Of a stretch of 60,317 bases of DNA, positions 25,713-34,611 are shown in pieces. This DNA is from an uncultured Bacteroidales bacterium. GTDB lineage: Bacteria > Bacteroidota > Bacteroidia > Bacteroidales > Bacteroidaceae. A program made the translations under genes and the position numbers. Each line of letters opens with the position of its first letter. The first letter of the stretch is position 1. The DNA lies in assembly GCA_937898885.1 (NCBI GenBank), contig CALDKD010000072.1, positions 1 through 60,317 of the forward strand, read 5' to 3'. The notes under the pieces are model-generated. The model saw only the letters and a program-made list of their open reading frames with translations. It ran no database searches and had not been told where the DNA came from.

Positions 25713-26333
25713 ATGAAGATAGTCTGTGTGGGCTGGAACTATGCGGAGCACAATAAAGAGCTTCCGTGTGCGTTAAATGAAGGGGACTCGCCTGTGGTCT
25801 TCTTCAAGCCGGATTCGGCTTATCAGAGGAATCGCAGGCCGTTTTTCCTGCCTGATTTCTCTCAGAGGGTGGAGTATGAGGCGGAGCTCGTATTCAGAAT
25901 AAGCCGTCTAGGGAAAAGCATCGGGGCCAGGTTTGCCGACAGGTATGTTGATGCCGTTACAGTGGGCATTGATTTCACGGCACGCGATATGCAGGCTGAC
26001 TGCAGGGCAAAAGGTCTCCCATGGGGACTGAGCAAAGGCTTTGACGCATCGGCAGTGGTGGGTGATATGATTCCGCTTCCTGAAACGGGAAAGGATCTGG
26101 ACGGGCTGAGGTTCAGGCTTGACATTGATGGCGTTACAGTGCAGGAGGGATTCTCGGGCGATATGATTTTCCCGGTGCGGAGAATCATTGAGTATGTGAG
26201 TGGCTTCTGTACTATGAAAACCGGTGACCTGTTGTTTACAGGGACTCCAAAGGGTGTTGGTCCTGTCAAGGTGGGGCAGCATCTGGAGGGGTATCTGGAG
26301 GATAGGAAGGTACTGGATTTTCATATCAGATAG
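25713..26333 (+). CDS. Fumarylacetoacetate hydrolase (FAH) family protein
   Basis: 206 residues, the length of the short FAH/YcgM-type enzymes. Typical phrases are VGWNYAEHNKEL near the N-terminus, VEYEAELVFRI carrying metal ligands, GIDFTARDMQ and GLPWGLSKGFDASAVVGD, and the C-terminal TGDLLFTGTPKGVGPV. Members cleave or decarboxylate acylpyruvates or oxaloacetate-like compounds using Mg2+. The specific substrate cannot be decided here. It ends 8 nt before the porU start codon, so porU may be transcribed from this promoter. Confidence 0.88.
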   Translation: MKIVCVGWNYAEHNKELPCALNEGDSPVVFFKPDSAYQRNRRPFFLPDFSQRVEYEAELVFRISRLGKSIGARFADRYVDAVTVGIDFTARDMQADCRAKGLPWGLSKGFDASAVVGDMIPLPETGKDLDGLRFRLDIDGVTVQEGFSGDMIFPVRRIIEYVSGFCTMKTGDLLFTGTPKGVGPVKVGQHLEGYLEDRKVLDFHIR

Positions 26334-26341
26334 TATTTGTA

Positions 26342-29300
26342 TTGAAAAGACGGGTAGCTTACATATTAGCTTTTCTGCTCTCTCTCAGTATGGGGCTGAG
26401 GGCTCAGGTCTTTACGGAGATTGACTGGAGTGTCATAGGATGTGATACTCTATTGCCCTATTATGGCTGTCAGCAGAGTCTTGATGAGAATTACTCACGT
26501 TACAGATATAGTGCGGATATAGAGTATCCGGAATTCGTTCCTGTTACGGATGACGAGGCATCGCGCTGGCGGCTGAGGCGTCTGGCGGGAAAACTGGAGG
26601 AATGGCCTGAGGTATCGGCATCGGTGGGGTCGAGCCGTGGGGAGGGGCTTCTTGACATAGGCTTTATACCCATTGTAGAGCGAGGCGGCGTTTTTTATAA
26701 AATCAAGTCTTTCAAATTGGTTGTCAGAAAGAGCCAGATTGTCAGTGCCTCTGGCGCCGGGTCGGGCTCAGGGCGATATACACGCACGTCGGTCCTGAGC
26801 CAGGGCAACTGGTATAAGATACGCGTCTCCAAGTCGGGCGTTTACAGGCTTTCTGCAAAGCTCTTGTCCTCAATGGGCTTTAACGATGCATCAAAGGTGC
26901 GCCTGTACGGATACGGAGGCACGCTGCTGCCAGAGACCGGACTTGAGACACTGCCTGACGACTTGCAGGAGATACCACTGTGGCGTGAGTCGGGCAATCT
27001 GCTGTTTTATGCAAACGGACCTTTGTCGTGGAGCCTGGGGTCAGATGGTACCTACAGCCACACTTGGAATACTTACTCTGAATACGGCTGTTATTTTGTT
27101 ACGGCTTCGGACTCCATAACGCCTATGGCAGTGCCGGAAGTGAGCGTGGATGATGGCAGAGGATATACTGTGACCAAGTCACCCTGCTATGAGCTGTATG
27201 AGCGCGATGCCTTCAGCTGGTATCATTCCGGCCGCCGCTTCTATGACGACTTTGACTTTGTGAACAATCCGTCATCTACATATAGTTTTAATCTGGCTGG
27301 CGTAACAGACGATGACGCATCGCTTACCGTGGCTTTCTCTACCGATGGAACGGCGGTGTCCGAGCTTGGCGTGAGCGTAAACCAGAAGAGTGTGGGAAAG
27401 CTTGTTATTCCAGTCAAAGGCTCGGAGACAAGAGCCGCTCTGGCATCACAGACTTTCAAAGTGCCGGGCAGCCTGTTCAATGGCAATGACAAGATTCAGC
27501 TGTATCATACCAAACCGGATGGGGTATCGGGGAGGCTCGATTACATCAGGCTCAATTTCACAAGGGAGCTTGCGTTGCGTGGCCAGTTCGACTGCTTCCG
27601 TTCTACAAATGTCGCGGGTACTTACTCCTATTTGATAAAGAATGCGGCGAATTGTATTGTATGGCGGTTGGGAGCAGGCGGCTCAATAGAGAATGTTCCG
27701 GTCAATGCCCGTGAGGGGGCTCTGGCTACAGAGAGTATCGCGACTGTTCCTGGTGAGGAATTTGTGGTGCTGGATCCTAAGGCGTCATTCCCGGAACCGG
27801 AGCTGGCAGGTCCTGTTGAGAATCAGAACCTGCACGGACAGGAGTCTGTCGATATGGTGATAATCGTTCCTGCCGGCGGTAAGCTGACCGCACTGGCCAA
27901 TTCACTTCGTGACGAGCATATTAGCCGCGACGGGCTTTCCGCCATAGTGGTTCCTGCAGATAAGATATACAATGAGTTCTCCTCTGGTACTCCGGACGCC
28001 ACCGCATACCGTCGTTTCCTGAAAATGCTGTTCGACAGGGCGGAGAAGGGCCATGAGCCACGCTATCTTCTGCTGTTCGGAGGCGGAGCGTGGGACAATC
28101 GTATGGTTACGCCGGACTGGCGCGGAGCTGACCCGGATGATTTCCTTCTCTGCTATGAGTCGGACAACAGTATAAGTGAGATAAACTCATATGTCGCAGA
28201 TGACTATTATGGCCTTCTTGCGGATGGAAAGGGAAGGAACATTTTTTCCGATAAGGTAGATATCGGCATCGGTCGTTTCCCCGTCATTTCCGTGAATGAT
28301 GCCAAGGTGATGGTTGACAAAACCATCTCCTATATGCGTGGAGAGAATGCCGGTGACTGGCAGAACAAAGTGCTCATTCTGGGTGATGATGGCGACAACA
28401 ACATCCATATGGAGCAGGCCGACTCACTTTCCCGCAGAATGTCGGGACTGTATCCCGCTTTGAATATTAAGAAGATTTATTGGGATGCCTATAATATGGA
28501 GGTATCCGCATCGGGCAACAGCTATCCATCTGTACGTGCGGAGATACTCAGGCAATTGGAGGAAGGTGCCCTTCTCGTGAATTACACAGGTCACGGAAGC
28601 GCTGATGTGATCTCCCACGAGCTGGTCCTTGACAAGGGCGATTTCTCTAAGCTCTCATCGCCAAGGCTACCTCTGTGGGTTACGGCATCATGCGATATCA
28701 CTCCGTTCGACGCATCGTTCGAGTCTATAGGAATGAACGCCCTGCTTAATCCTTCAGGTGGCGCTCTGGCTATGTTCACAACGGCACGCACTGTATATTC
28801 CAGCGAGAATCAGAAAGTGAATATTCTTTTTGATGAGTTCGTGCTGGACCGTCAGAACAGGCTGGGTGATGCAGTCAGACTGGCAAAGGCTCGTCTGGTA
28901 ACCCCACCTGCGCCTCCGTCTCACTGGCCTACGGATTACAGCGTGAATAAGATACATTATGTGCTTCTTGGGGATCCGGCATTGCGGCTGGCTGTACCGC
29001 AATATGACATAGTGGTGGATTCTGTCAGCACAGGAGCCATGCAGGACGGCTTGCCTATCGCTCAGGCAGGAGGGATAGTTACTGTGTCCGGTCACCTGTC
29101 GGATGAGAGCGATGCCTTGATTTCCGGGTTCAACGGTATTGTGCATACCGCTTTCTTTGACAGCAAGAGGCATATCGTAGCCCGTAACAACGCAGGCAGT
29201 GCCGACAGGAATTTTGAATACGATGATTATGACAGGATGCTTTATGCCGGCTCTGATTCTGTGCGAGACGGCCACTTCACATTGAGGTTCCCTGTACCCA

Positions 29301-30079
29301 AGGAGATAAACTACTCTGATGCCGCAGGACGCATAGTCCTTTATGCTGGTTCTGACTGCACACTCTCCGCACACGGCTGGACAGACAGATTCCTGGTTGG
29401 AGGAACCAGCGCGGAGATGTCATCGGATACTACAGGCCCTTCCATATCACTATATCTGAATACTCCTGATTTTGAATATGGCGCCAGAGTCAACTCCACA
29501 CCCTGTCTTGTGGCGGAGTTGAGCGACGAGGATGGAATCAACTCGTTCGGCAACGGAGTCGGTCACGATTTGCTGTTGGTGGTTGATAATGATCCGCGTT
29601 ATACATACGTGCTGAATAACTACTATTCATCGCTGGATGGCGATTATAGAAAAGGCAGGGTGGTATATTCAATTCCAGAATTGCCGGAAGGCCGTCATAA
29701 CCTGATGTTCAGAGCCTGGGATGTGCTAGGTAACTCTTCCGTAGGCTATCTTGGATTTGTTGTTGACGAGGATGCCGGGGTAACTGCTATGGCAGAGGCT
29801 GCGCCGAATCCGGCCAAAGACCGGACATCGTTCGTCGTTAGCCACAACAGACCTGGCAGCGTAGCCTCGATTGACATCCAGGTAATGGATACAAGAGGAC
29901 GTATCCTGTGGAACCATAAGGCAGAGGGCGCATCTCTGTCCAATGTGTCAATTATTGACTGGAATCTGCATAGTGACAGCGGCCAGAGTCTGCAGAAGGG
30001 ATTGTACATATTCAGGATTGTAATCAATGACACCGACGGCTCGTCTGTTCCGGTGTCGGGTAAGTTGCTCGTGCTGTGA
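26342..30079 (+). CDS. porU: Type IX secretion system sortase PorU
   Basis: 1245 residues. A TTG at 26342 is the only start giving a complete signal peptide (MKRRVAYILAFLLSLSMG); no ATG precedes it in frame. The central region is a gingipain-like C25 peptidase: YTGHGSADVISHE supplies catalytic His751 and WVTASCDITPFD supplies Cys784. The last 90 residues (from APNPAKDRTSF) are a type IX sorting-domain-like beta domain, as in other PorU. PorU removes the C-terminal signal of type IX cargo at the cell surface and attaches cargo to lipid-linked sugar. It is followed by its known partner PorV after 94 nt. Confidence 0.94.
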   Translation: MKRRVAYILAFLLSLSMGLRAQVFTEIDWSVIGCDTLLPYYGCQQSLDENYSRYRYSADIEYPEFVPVTDDEASRWRLRRLAGKLEEWPEVSASVGSSRGEGLLDIGFIPIVERGGVFYKIKSFKLVVRKSQIVSASGAGSGSGRYTRTSVLSQGNWYKIRVSKSGVYRLSAKLLSSMGFNDASKVRLYGYGGTLLPETGLETLPDDLQEIPLWRESGNLLFYANGPLSWSLGSDGTYSHTWNTYSEYGCYFVTASDSITPMAVPEVSVDDGRGYTVTKSPCYELYERDAFSWYHSGRRFYDDFDFVNNPSSTYSFNLAGVTDDDASLTVAFSTDGTAVSELGVSVNQKSVGKLVIPVKGSETRAALASQTFKVPGSLFNGNDKIQLYHTKPDGVSGRLDYIRLNFTRELALRGQFDCFRSTNVAGTYSYLIKNAANCIVWRLGAGGSIENVPVNAREGALATESIATVPGEEFVVLDPKASFPEPELAGPVENQNLHGQESVDMVIIVPAGGKLTALANSLRDEHISRDGLSAIVVPADKIYNEFSSGTPDATAYRRFLKMLFDRAEKGHEPRYLLLFGGGAWDNRMVTPDWRGADPDDFLLCYESDNSISEINSYVADDYYGLLADGKGRNIFSDKVDIGIGRFPVISVNDAKVMVDKTISYMRGENAGDWQNKVLILGDDGDNNIHMEQADSLSRRMSGLYPALNIKKIYWDAYNMEVSASGNSYPSVRAEILRQLEEGALLVNYTGHGSADVISHELVLDKGDFSKLSSPRLPLWVTASCDITPFDASFESIGMNALLNPSGGALAMFTTARTVYSSENQKVNILFDEFVLDRQNRLGDAVRLAKARLVTPPAPPSHWPTDYSVNKIHYVLLGDPALRLAVPQYDIVVDSVSTGAMQDGLPIAQAGGIVTVSGHLSDESDALISGFNGIVHTAFFDSKRHIVARNNAGSADRNFEYDDYDRMLYAGSDSVRDGHFTLRFPVPKEINYSDAAGRIVLYAGSDCTLSAHGWTDRFLVGGTSAEMSSDTTGPSISLYLNTPDFEYGARVNSTPCLVAELSDEDGINSFGNGVGHDLLLVVDNDPRYTYVLNNYYSSLDGDYRKGRVVYSIPELPEGRHNLMFRAWDVLGNSSVGYLGFVVDEDAGVTAMAEAAPNPAKDRTSFVVSHNRPGSVASIDIQVMDTRGRILWNHKAEGASLSNVSIIDWNLHSDSGQSLQKGLYIFRIVINDTDGSSVPVSGKLLVL

Positions 30080-30173
30080 AATAGTGTGAAAAAAGAGTAG
30101 TCATACAATAAAAGCAGGCTGTTGTCAGTTTATTATTTACTGTGTCTATCATACGGATGCATTTGAGAAGAAT

Positions 30174-31364
30174 ATGAGGAAATTCCATATAACGATATTA
30201 CTCTCGCTGATAGCCGTTATTCAGGTATCGGCCCAGAAGAATATCTTCAATCCTGTCTATACGGGTGTGACATCGCTTTCCATAGCCCCCGACTCAAGAG
30301 CCGGCGCCTTGGGTGATGTGGGTTGTGCCACAGACCCATATTTCGATACAAACAACCAGTATTGGAATCCGGCCAAGTTCCCGTTTACAAAGAGCCCGGC
30401 AGGAGTGTCGCTGTGCTATACTCCCTGGCTCAGGAAACTCGTGAGCGATATTGACCTGGCGTATCTGACAGGCTATGGCAAGATTGATGACTACTCTGCC
30501 GTAAGCGGCTCGCTGACATACTTCTCACTCGGTGAGGTCATTGCGAATACATATACCATCCGGCCGTATGAGATGGCTTTGGACTTCGCCTATTCAAGAA
30601 TGCTTTCGGAGACATTCTCCACTGCTGTGGCCCTGCGTTTCATTTACTCGGACCTGCAGTACAATTACGCTGATGACATAACTCCGGGCAAGGCGTTTGC
30701 CGCTGATATCGCTATGTACTACAATAATTATGTAGGTATCGGCAGACGTGACTGTATGCTTGGCCTCGGACTCAATATCTCCAATATAGGTAGCAAGATA
30801 TCGTACGACGGAGGGCAGACAAACCAGTTCATACCTACCAACCTGAGGCTTGGCGCATCGTTGCTGATACCTATTGACGGATACAACTCATTCTCCATCA
30901 ATGCGGATATCAACAAGATGCTTGTTCCCACAAAGCCTACATACTCGCAGTTTATGCTTGAGGAGCATCCCGGCGAGACCGATGACAAGTTCAGCTATGC
31001 GTCGGAGTACGCCACGTGGGTGGAGTCAACGGGCTACAACGATGTCTCATCAATTGCCGGTATGTTCAAGTCGTTCGCGGATGCCCCTGGCGGATTCGAG
31101 GAGGAGCTAAGGGAGATTTACTGGGGCGTAGGCGTTGAGTATATCTATAATGACCAGTTCACGGTTCGTGCCGGCTATCATTACGAGGATCAGTATAAAG
31201 GTAACCGCAAATACTTTACGGTTGGCGCCGGATTCAGAATGAGCGTATTCTCGCTCGATGCGGCATATCTGGTGTCAACCTCACAGAGCAATCCGTTGGA
31301 CCAGACCCTCAGATTCTCTCTGTCGTTTGATCTGGACGGTATAAAGACAATGTTTGGAAGATGA
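30174..31364 (+). CDS. porV: Type IX secretion outer membrane protein PorV (LptO)
   Basis: 396 residues. A signal peptide (about 1-20, ending VSAQ) is followed by a FadL-like outer membrane beta-barrel. PorV-typical phrases are APDSRAGALGDVGCAT near the mature N-terminus, YWNPAKFPF, and a final strand ending in alternating aromatic and polar residues. PorV binds folded cargo at the exit of the SprA translocon and shuttles it to PorU. Gene order porU-porV is conserved in the phylum. The ispF gene starts inside its stop codon (ATGA overlap), so transcription continues into isoprenoid synthesis. Confidence 0.93.
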   Translation: MRKFHITILLSLIAVIQVSAQKNIFNPVYTGVTSLSIAPDSRAGALGDVGCATDPYFDTNNQYWNPAKFPFTKSPAGVSLCYTPWLRKLVSDIDLAYLTGYGKIDDYSAVSGSLTYFSLGEVIANTYTIRPYEMALDFAYSRMLSETFSTAVALRFIYSDLQYNYADDITPGKAFAADIAMYYNNYVGIGRRDCMLGLGLNISNIGSKISYDGGQTNQFIPTNLRLGASLLIPIDGYNSFSINADINKMLVPTKPTYSQFMLEEHPGETDDKFSYASEYATWVESTGYNDVSSIAGMFKSFADAPGGFEEELREIYWGVGVEYIYNDQFTVRAGYHYEDQYKGNRKYFTVGAGFRMSVFSLDAAYLVSTSQSNPLDQTLRFSLSFDLDGIKTMFGR

Positions 31365-31837
31365 TAAGGGTAGGTTTAGGATACGACGTACATCAGTTCG
31401 CCGAGGGCCGCGAGTTGTGGCTGGGCGGAATAAGAATACCATATCAGAAAGGTCTGCTGGGCCATTCCGACGCAGATGTGCTGATTCACGCCATATGCGA
31501 TGCGATGCTTGGCGCTGCCAACCTGCGTGATATAGGTTTCCATTTTCCGGACAAGGATCCCGCATATTCCGGCATTGACAGCAAAATCCTGCTGAGAGAG
31601 TGTGTAAGGCTGCTCGATGAGAAAGGGTACCGGATTGGCAATATTGACGCCACCGTATGTGCCGAGGAGCCGAAACTGAATCCTCACATTCCACAAATGC
31701 AGAGAGTACTGTCTGAGTGTATGGGAATAGATGCAGACCTCGTATCAATAAAGGCCACCACTACGGAGAAGCTTGGCTTTACCGGCCGCGGCGAGGGTAT
31801 GTCAGCGTATGCCGTCTGTCTGATAGAGTCCAAGTAA
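31361..31837 (+). CDS. ispF: 2-C-methyl-D-erythritol 2,4-cyclodiphosphate synthase
   Basis: 158 residues. Metal and substrate residues lie in GYDVHQF (start), LLGHSDADVLIHAI, and the C-terminal TTTEKLGFTGRGEG. It makes the cyclic diphosphate intermediate of the MEP isoprenoid pathway; dxr, the first committed step, is at 37946-39094. It overlaps porV by 4 nt, so translation is likely coupled. Its 3' end overlaps the convergent nadD gene by 36 nt. Confidence 0.96.
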   Translation: MIRVGLGYDVHQFAEGRELWLGGIRIPYQKGLLGHSDADVLIHAICDAMLGAANLRDIGFHFPDKDPAYSGIDSKILLRECVRLLDEKGYRIGNIDATVCAEEPKLNPHIPQMQRVLSECMGIDADLVSIKATTTEKLGFTGRGEGMSAYAVCLIESK

Positions 31838-32389
31838 CCCGCTTATAGGCTCGGGCACGAGTCCTTCAACTGAAAGTCCTTTCTGCAATCTGTCGCGTAT
31901 CTCCGTTGAGCTGATGTCTATCAGCGGACAATCAAGTATCCTTACATCACCCCTGTCGCTCCGCGGAAGGGGATAGCCGCTTCTCGGATAGACAATTATG
32001 GTATAGTTGTCAAGAATATACAGGTGCTCGCGCCACATATCGAATTTGGCCCAGTTGTCGGCGCCTATCACAAGACAGAATTCTCTATCGGGATATGCCT
32101 CAATCAGTTTACTTAGAGTTGTGGCTGTATATGATGGCTTCGGAAGGTTAAACTCAAAGTCCGATGCCGTGATACCTTCCTCATCCTCGGTTGCCTTGCG
32201 CGCCATCTGCAGTCTGAAATCGTCATCCATCAGGACCCGGTCCACCTTCCAGGGATTCTGGGGCGTGACCATAAGCCATAACTCATTGGCCATTCCTGCG
32301 TCCAGAACACCTCTGGCAACGGCAAGGTGTCCGTTGTGCAGAGGGTTGAAAGTACCTCCGAAGATGGCTGTGCGGATTTTGTCAGACAT
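31802..32389 (-). CDS. nadD: Nicotinate-nucleotide adenylyltransferase
   Basis: 195 residues. The nucleotidyltransferase signature GGTFNPLHNGHL (T/HxGH class) is near the N-terminus and SSTEIRDRL (ISSTxxR) near the C-terminus. It makes nicotinate adenine dinucleotide in NAD synthesis. It overlaps gmk by 8 nt upstream and ispF, convergently, by 36 nt downstream. No hairpin separates it from ispF. Confidence 0.95.
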   Translation of the reverse strand: MSDKIRTAIFGGTFNPLHNGHLAVARGVLDAGMANELWLMVTPQNPWKVDRVLMDDDFRLQMARKATEDEEGITASDFEFNLPKPSYTATTLSKLIEAYPDREFCLVIGADNWAKFDMWREHLYILDNYTIIVYPRSGYPLPRSDRGDVRILDCPLIDISSTEIRDRLQKGLSVEGLVPEPISGLLGLYQTDGIR

Positions 32390-32957
32390 TAAGAAATTCC
32401 GTTACTTTGCCGTATGCCTCTGCCTTTGCCACAGACATATCGTCGTTTACGATTATAGTATCGAACCTGGATGAGAACTCTATCTCCTTCTCTGCCTTGG
32501 CAAGTCGTGTCTCAATCACTTCCATTGAGTCTGTTCCCCTCTTGATGAGGCGGCGGCGAAGCTCCTTGACAGACGGTGGCATAATGAATACGGACAAAGC
32601 CCTTTCTCCAAAGTATTTCTTGATATTGCAGCCTCCGGCCACATCTACATCAAATACGACATTGTATCCATCTGCCAGACGCTTCTCAATCTGCTCTTTG
32701 AGGGTACCATAGAAGCATCCGGGATAGACCTCCTCGTACTCAAGAAACTCGTCTGCGGCAATCCTGTCGCGGAACTCCTGCTCAGAAAGGAAGAAATACT
32801 CCACTCCGTCGCGCTCTGTTCCCCTGGGCTTGCGGCTTGTAGCTGAGATTGAGAAAACAAGCTTAAGGTCCGGATGCTCCAGAAGTGAGTTTACTATTGT
32901 GGACTTGCCTGAGCCCGAGGGCGCTGAGAAAATAAGACACTTTCCTGCCATAATCAT
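32382..32957 (-). CDS. gmk: Guanylate kinase
   Basis: 191 residues. The P-loop SAPSGSGKSTI is at residues 11-21, followed by the GMP-binding SATSRKPRGTERDGVEYFF. It phosphorylates GMP to GDP. The start at 32957 follows the yicC stop directly (TAAATG); the ATG at 32951 (MAGKCLIF) is equally plausible. It is the middle gene of yicC-gmk-nadD, a common order in Bacteroidales. Confidence 0.95.
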   Translation of the reverse strand: MIMAGKCLIFSAPSGSGKSTIVNSLLEHPDLKLVFSISATSRKPRGTERDGVEYFFLSEQEFRDRIAADEFLEYEEVYPGCFYGTLKEQIEKRLADGYNVVFDVDVAGGCNIKKYFGERALSVFIMPPSVKELRRRLIKRGTDSMEVIETRLAKAEKEIEFSSRFDTIIVNDDMSVAKAEAYGKVTEFLNV

Positions 32958-33833
32958 TTACATTACGTTCAAAACCTGTTCTTTGATCTGCTCCAGCTCA
33001 TCCTTCATACGGACAACGATTATCTGCATCTCCGCCTGATTGCTCTTGCTTCCAAGGGTGTTGATCTCGCGGCCCATCTCCTGTGCGATGAATCCCAGTT
33101 TCTTGCCCTGGCCGTGGCCGTTGTCAAGTGTCTCAAGGAAATAATCAAGATGGTTTGTCAGACGCTGCTTCTCCTCGTTGATGTCAAGCTTCTCAATGTA
33201 GAAAATGAGTTCTTGCTCAAAGCGGTTCTTGTCATAGTCGGCACCGGCCACACTCTCAAGAGACTCGCGCAGATGATCCTTGATTTTTGATACACGCTCC
33301 TGCTCGAAAGGAGCTATGGATGCCAGCAGCTCCCTTATGTTGCTGATTTTCTCGCGGAACTTTGCCTCAAGAGCCTTGCCCTCCTGTGTGCGGAATTCCA
33401 TCAGCCCGTCAATTGCCTGGCCGATTGCCTTGCAGGCTGCCTGCCAGATCTCGTCGGAAAGCTGCTCAGGGGCACTTTGGGAGATTACATCAGGAAGACG
33501 CAGAATGGTCTGGAACCAGTCAGAAGGCAGCTCAATCTGCTGCTGGAGTGATATCTCGCGTATCTGTGAGATGTATCCGGCAAGAACGTCTGAATTAATG
33601 GACTGACCTGACGCTGACGCACTGTCCTCAACCATAAGCGAGAAGTCGCACTTGCCACGCTCAAGTGTGGTGGCAATCTGCGACCGTATCTCCAGCTCTT
33701 TCTCTTTGAAAAGAGGCGCTATGCGGGTGGAGATGTCCATGGATTTGCTGTTAAGCGATTTTATCTCGGCGGTAATGCTCCTGGTTCCTGTCTTGACGGT
33801 GCCCTTACCGTAACCTGTCATTGACTGTATCAT
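32958..33833 (-). CDS. yicC: YicC-family endoribonuclease-like protein
   Basis: 291 residues from ATG 33833. The N-terminal MIQSMTGYGKG and the C-terminal EKQRLTNHLDYFLETL, GKKLGFIAQEMGREINTLGSK and DELEQIKEQVLNV are characteristic of the YicC family, which has been described as RNA-cleaving or stress-related. The frame extends upstream to 34004, but this would run through the divergent tsaB gene and both promoters. It is the first gene of the yicC-gmk-nadD operon. Confidence 0.93.
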   Translation of the reverse strand: MIQSMTGYGKGTVKTGTRSITAEIKSLNSKSMDISTRIAPLFKEKELEIRSQIATTLERGKCDFSLMVEDSASASGQSINSDVLAGYISQIREISLQQQIELPSDWFQTILRLPDVISQSAPEQLSDEIWQAACKAIGQAIDGLMEFRTQEGKALEAKFREKISNIRELLASIAPFEQERVSKIKDHLRESLESVAGADYDKNRFEQELIFYIEKLDINEEKQRLTNHLDYFLETLDNGHGQGKKLGFIAQEMGREINTLGSKSNQAEMQIIVVRMKDELEQIKEQVLNVM

Positions 33834-33856
33834 ATCACATTCGTTTATATAGACTG

Positions 33857-33864
33857 CAAAAGTA
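33857..33864 (-). promoter_or_regulatory. -7 box of yicC-gmk-nadD
   Basis: TACTTTTG on the minus strand, 23 nt before the yicC ATG. With the tsaB box it forms a symmetrical divergent promoter. Confidence 0.6.
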
Positions 33865-33886
33865 CGTTTTTTTAGGAATAAATAAG

Positions 33887-33894
33887 TACTTTTG
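33887..33894 (+). promoter_or_regulatory. -7 box of the tsaB operon
   Basis: TACTTTTG on the plus strand, 27 nt before the tsaB ATG. It is the mirror image of the yicC box across a 20-nt A/T-rich centre. Confidence 0.6.
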
Positions 33895-33921
33895 TAGGTT
33901 AGGACTGAAATAGAGTTGTAG

Positions 33922-34611
33922 ATGAGTTGCATTTTGCATATTGAGTCTGCCACAGACGGCTGCTCGGTGGCTGTGAGCGAGGAGGGCGAGCTGCTTTTCT
34001 TCAAGGAGGATCATACGGAACGGAATAATGCCGTGACGCTCGGCGTATTTGTGGATGAGGCGCTTTCCCTCATAGACAGCCGTGGGCTTGAGATGACCGC
34101 GGTGTCCGTAAGCGAGGGCCCCGGCTCTTATACAGGGTTGCGGATAGGGGTCTCAATGGCCAAGGGCATCTGCTATGCGCGTAATGCCAGGTTGCTAGCC
34201 ATACCGACATTGAAACTGTTGTGCGTCCCCCTGTTGCTCTCAGATGAGCTGCCCGAGGATGCGCTTCTTTGCCCGATGATAGATGCCAGACGTATGGAAG
34301 TTTATTCTGCCGTTTATGACAGAGCTTTGGAGAGCGTTCGCGATACGCGTGCCGACATTGTTGAAGCAGATACATATCGTGAGTATCTGGACTCTCATCC
34401 GGTATATTTCCTTGGAAACGGCTCAGGTAAGTGCAAGGAGTGCATAACTCATCCCAATGCTCATTTTGTTCCTGACTGCAGGCCTTTGGCAAAATGGAGC
34501 TTCCCGTTGGCCGAGAGAGCTCTGCTGAATGGCGAGAGTGAGGATGTGGCCTACTTTGAGCCATTCTACCTGAAGGATTTTATTGCTTTGAAACCGAAAA
34601 AACTTATTTGA
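33922..34611 (+). CDS. tsaB: tRNA threonylcarbamoyladenosine biosynthesis protein TsaB
   Basis: 229 residues of the ASKHA fold. The N-terminal LHIESATDGCSVAV and the VSEGPGSYTGLRIGVSMAKG segment are diagnostic. TsaB supports TsaD in making t6A37 on tRNAs that read ANN codons. It is the first gene of a seven-gene operon running to rseP, and its stop overlaps the DUF4290 start by 1 nt (TGATG). Confidence 0.93.
   Translation: MSCILHIESATDGCSVAVSEEGELLFFKEDHTERNNAVTLGVFVDEALSLIDSRGLEMTAVSVSEGPGSYTGLRIGVSMAKGICYARNARLLAIPTLKLLCVPLLLSDELPEDALLCPMIDARRMEVYSAVYDRALESVRDTRADIVEADTYREYLDSHPVYFLGNGSGKCKECITHPNAHFVPDCRPLAKWSFPLAERALLNGESEDVAYFEPFYLKDFIALKPKKLI

Noticed and set aside
28754..29374. 206-codon minus-strand ORF inside porU
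   Set aside because: No domain or promoter, and it is fully covered by the PorU coding sequence.
33834..34004. N-terminal extension of yicC
   Set aside because: It would run through both divergent -7 boxes and the tsaB start. The family N-terminus MIQSMTGYGKG begins at 33833.
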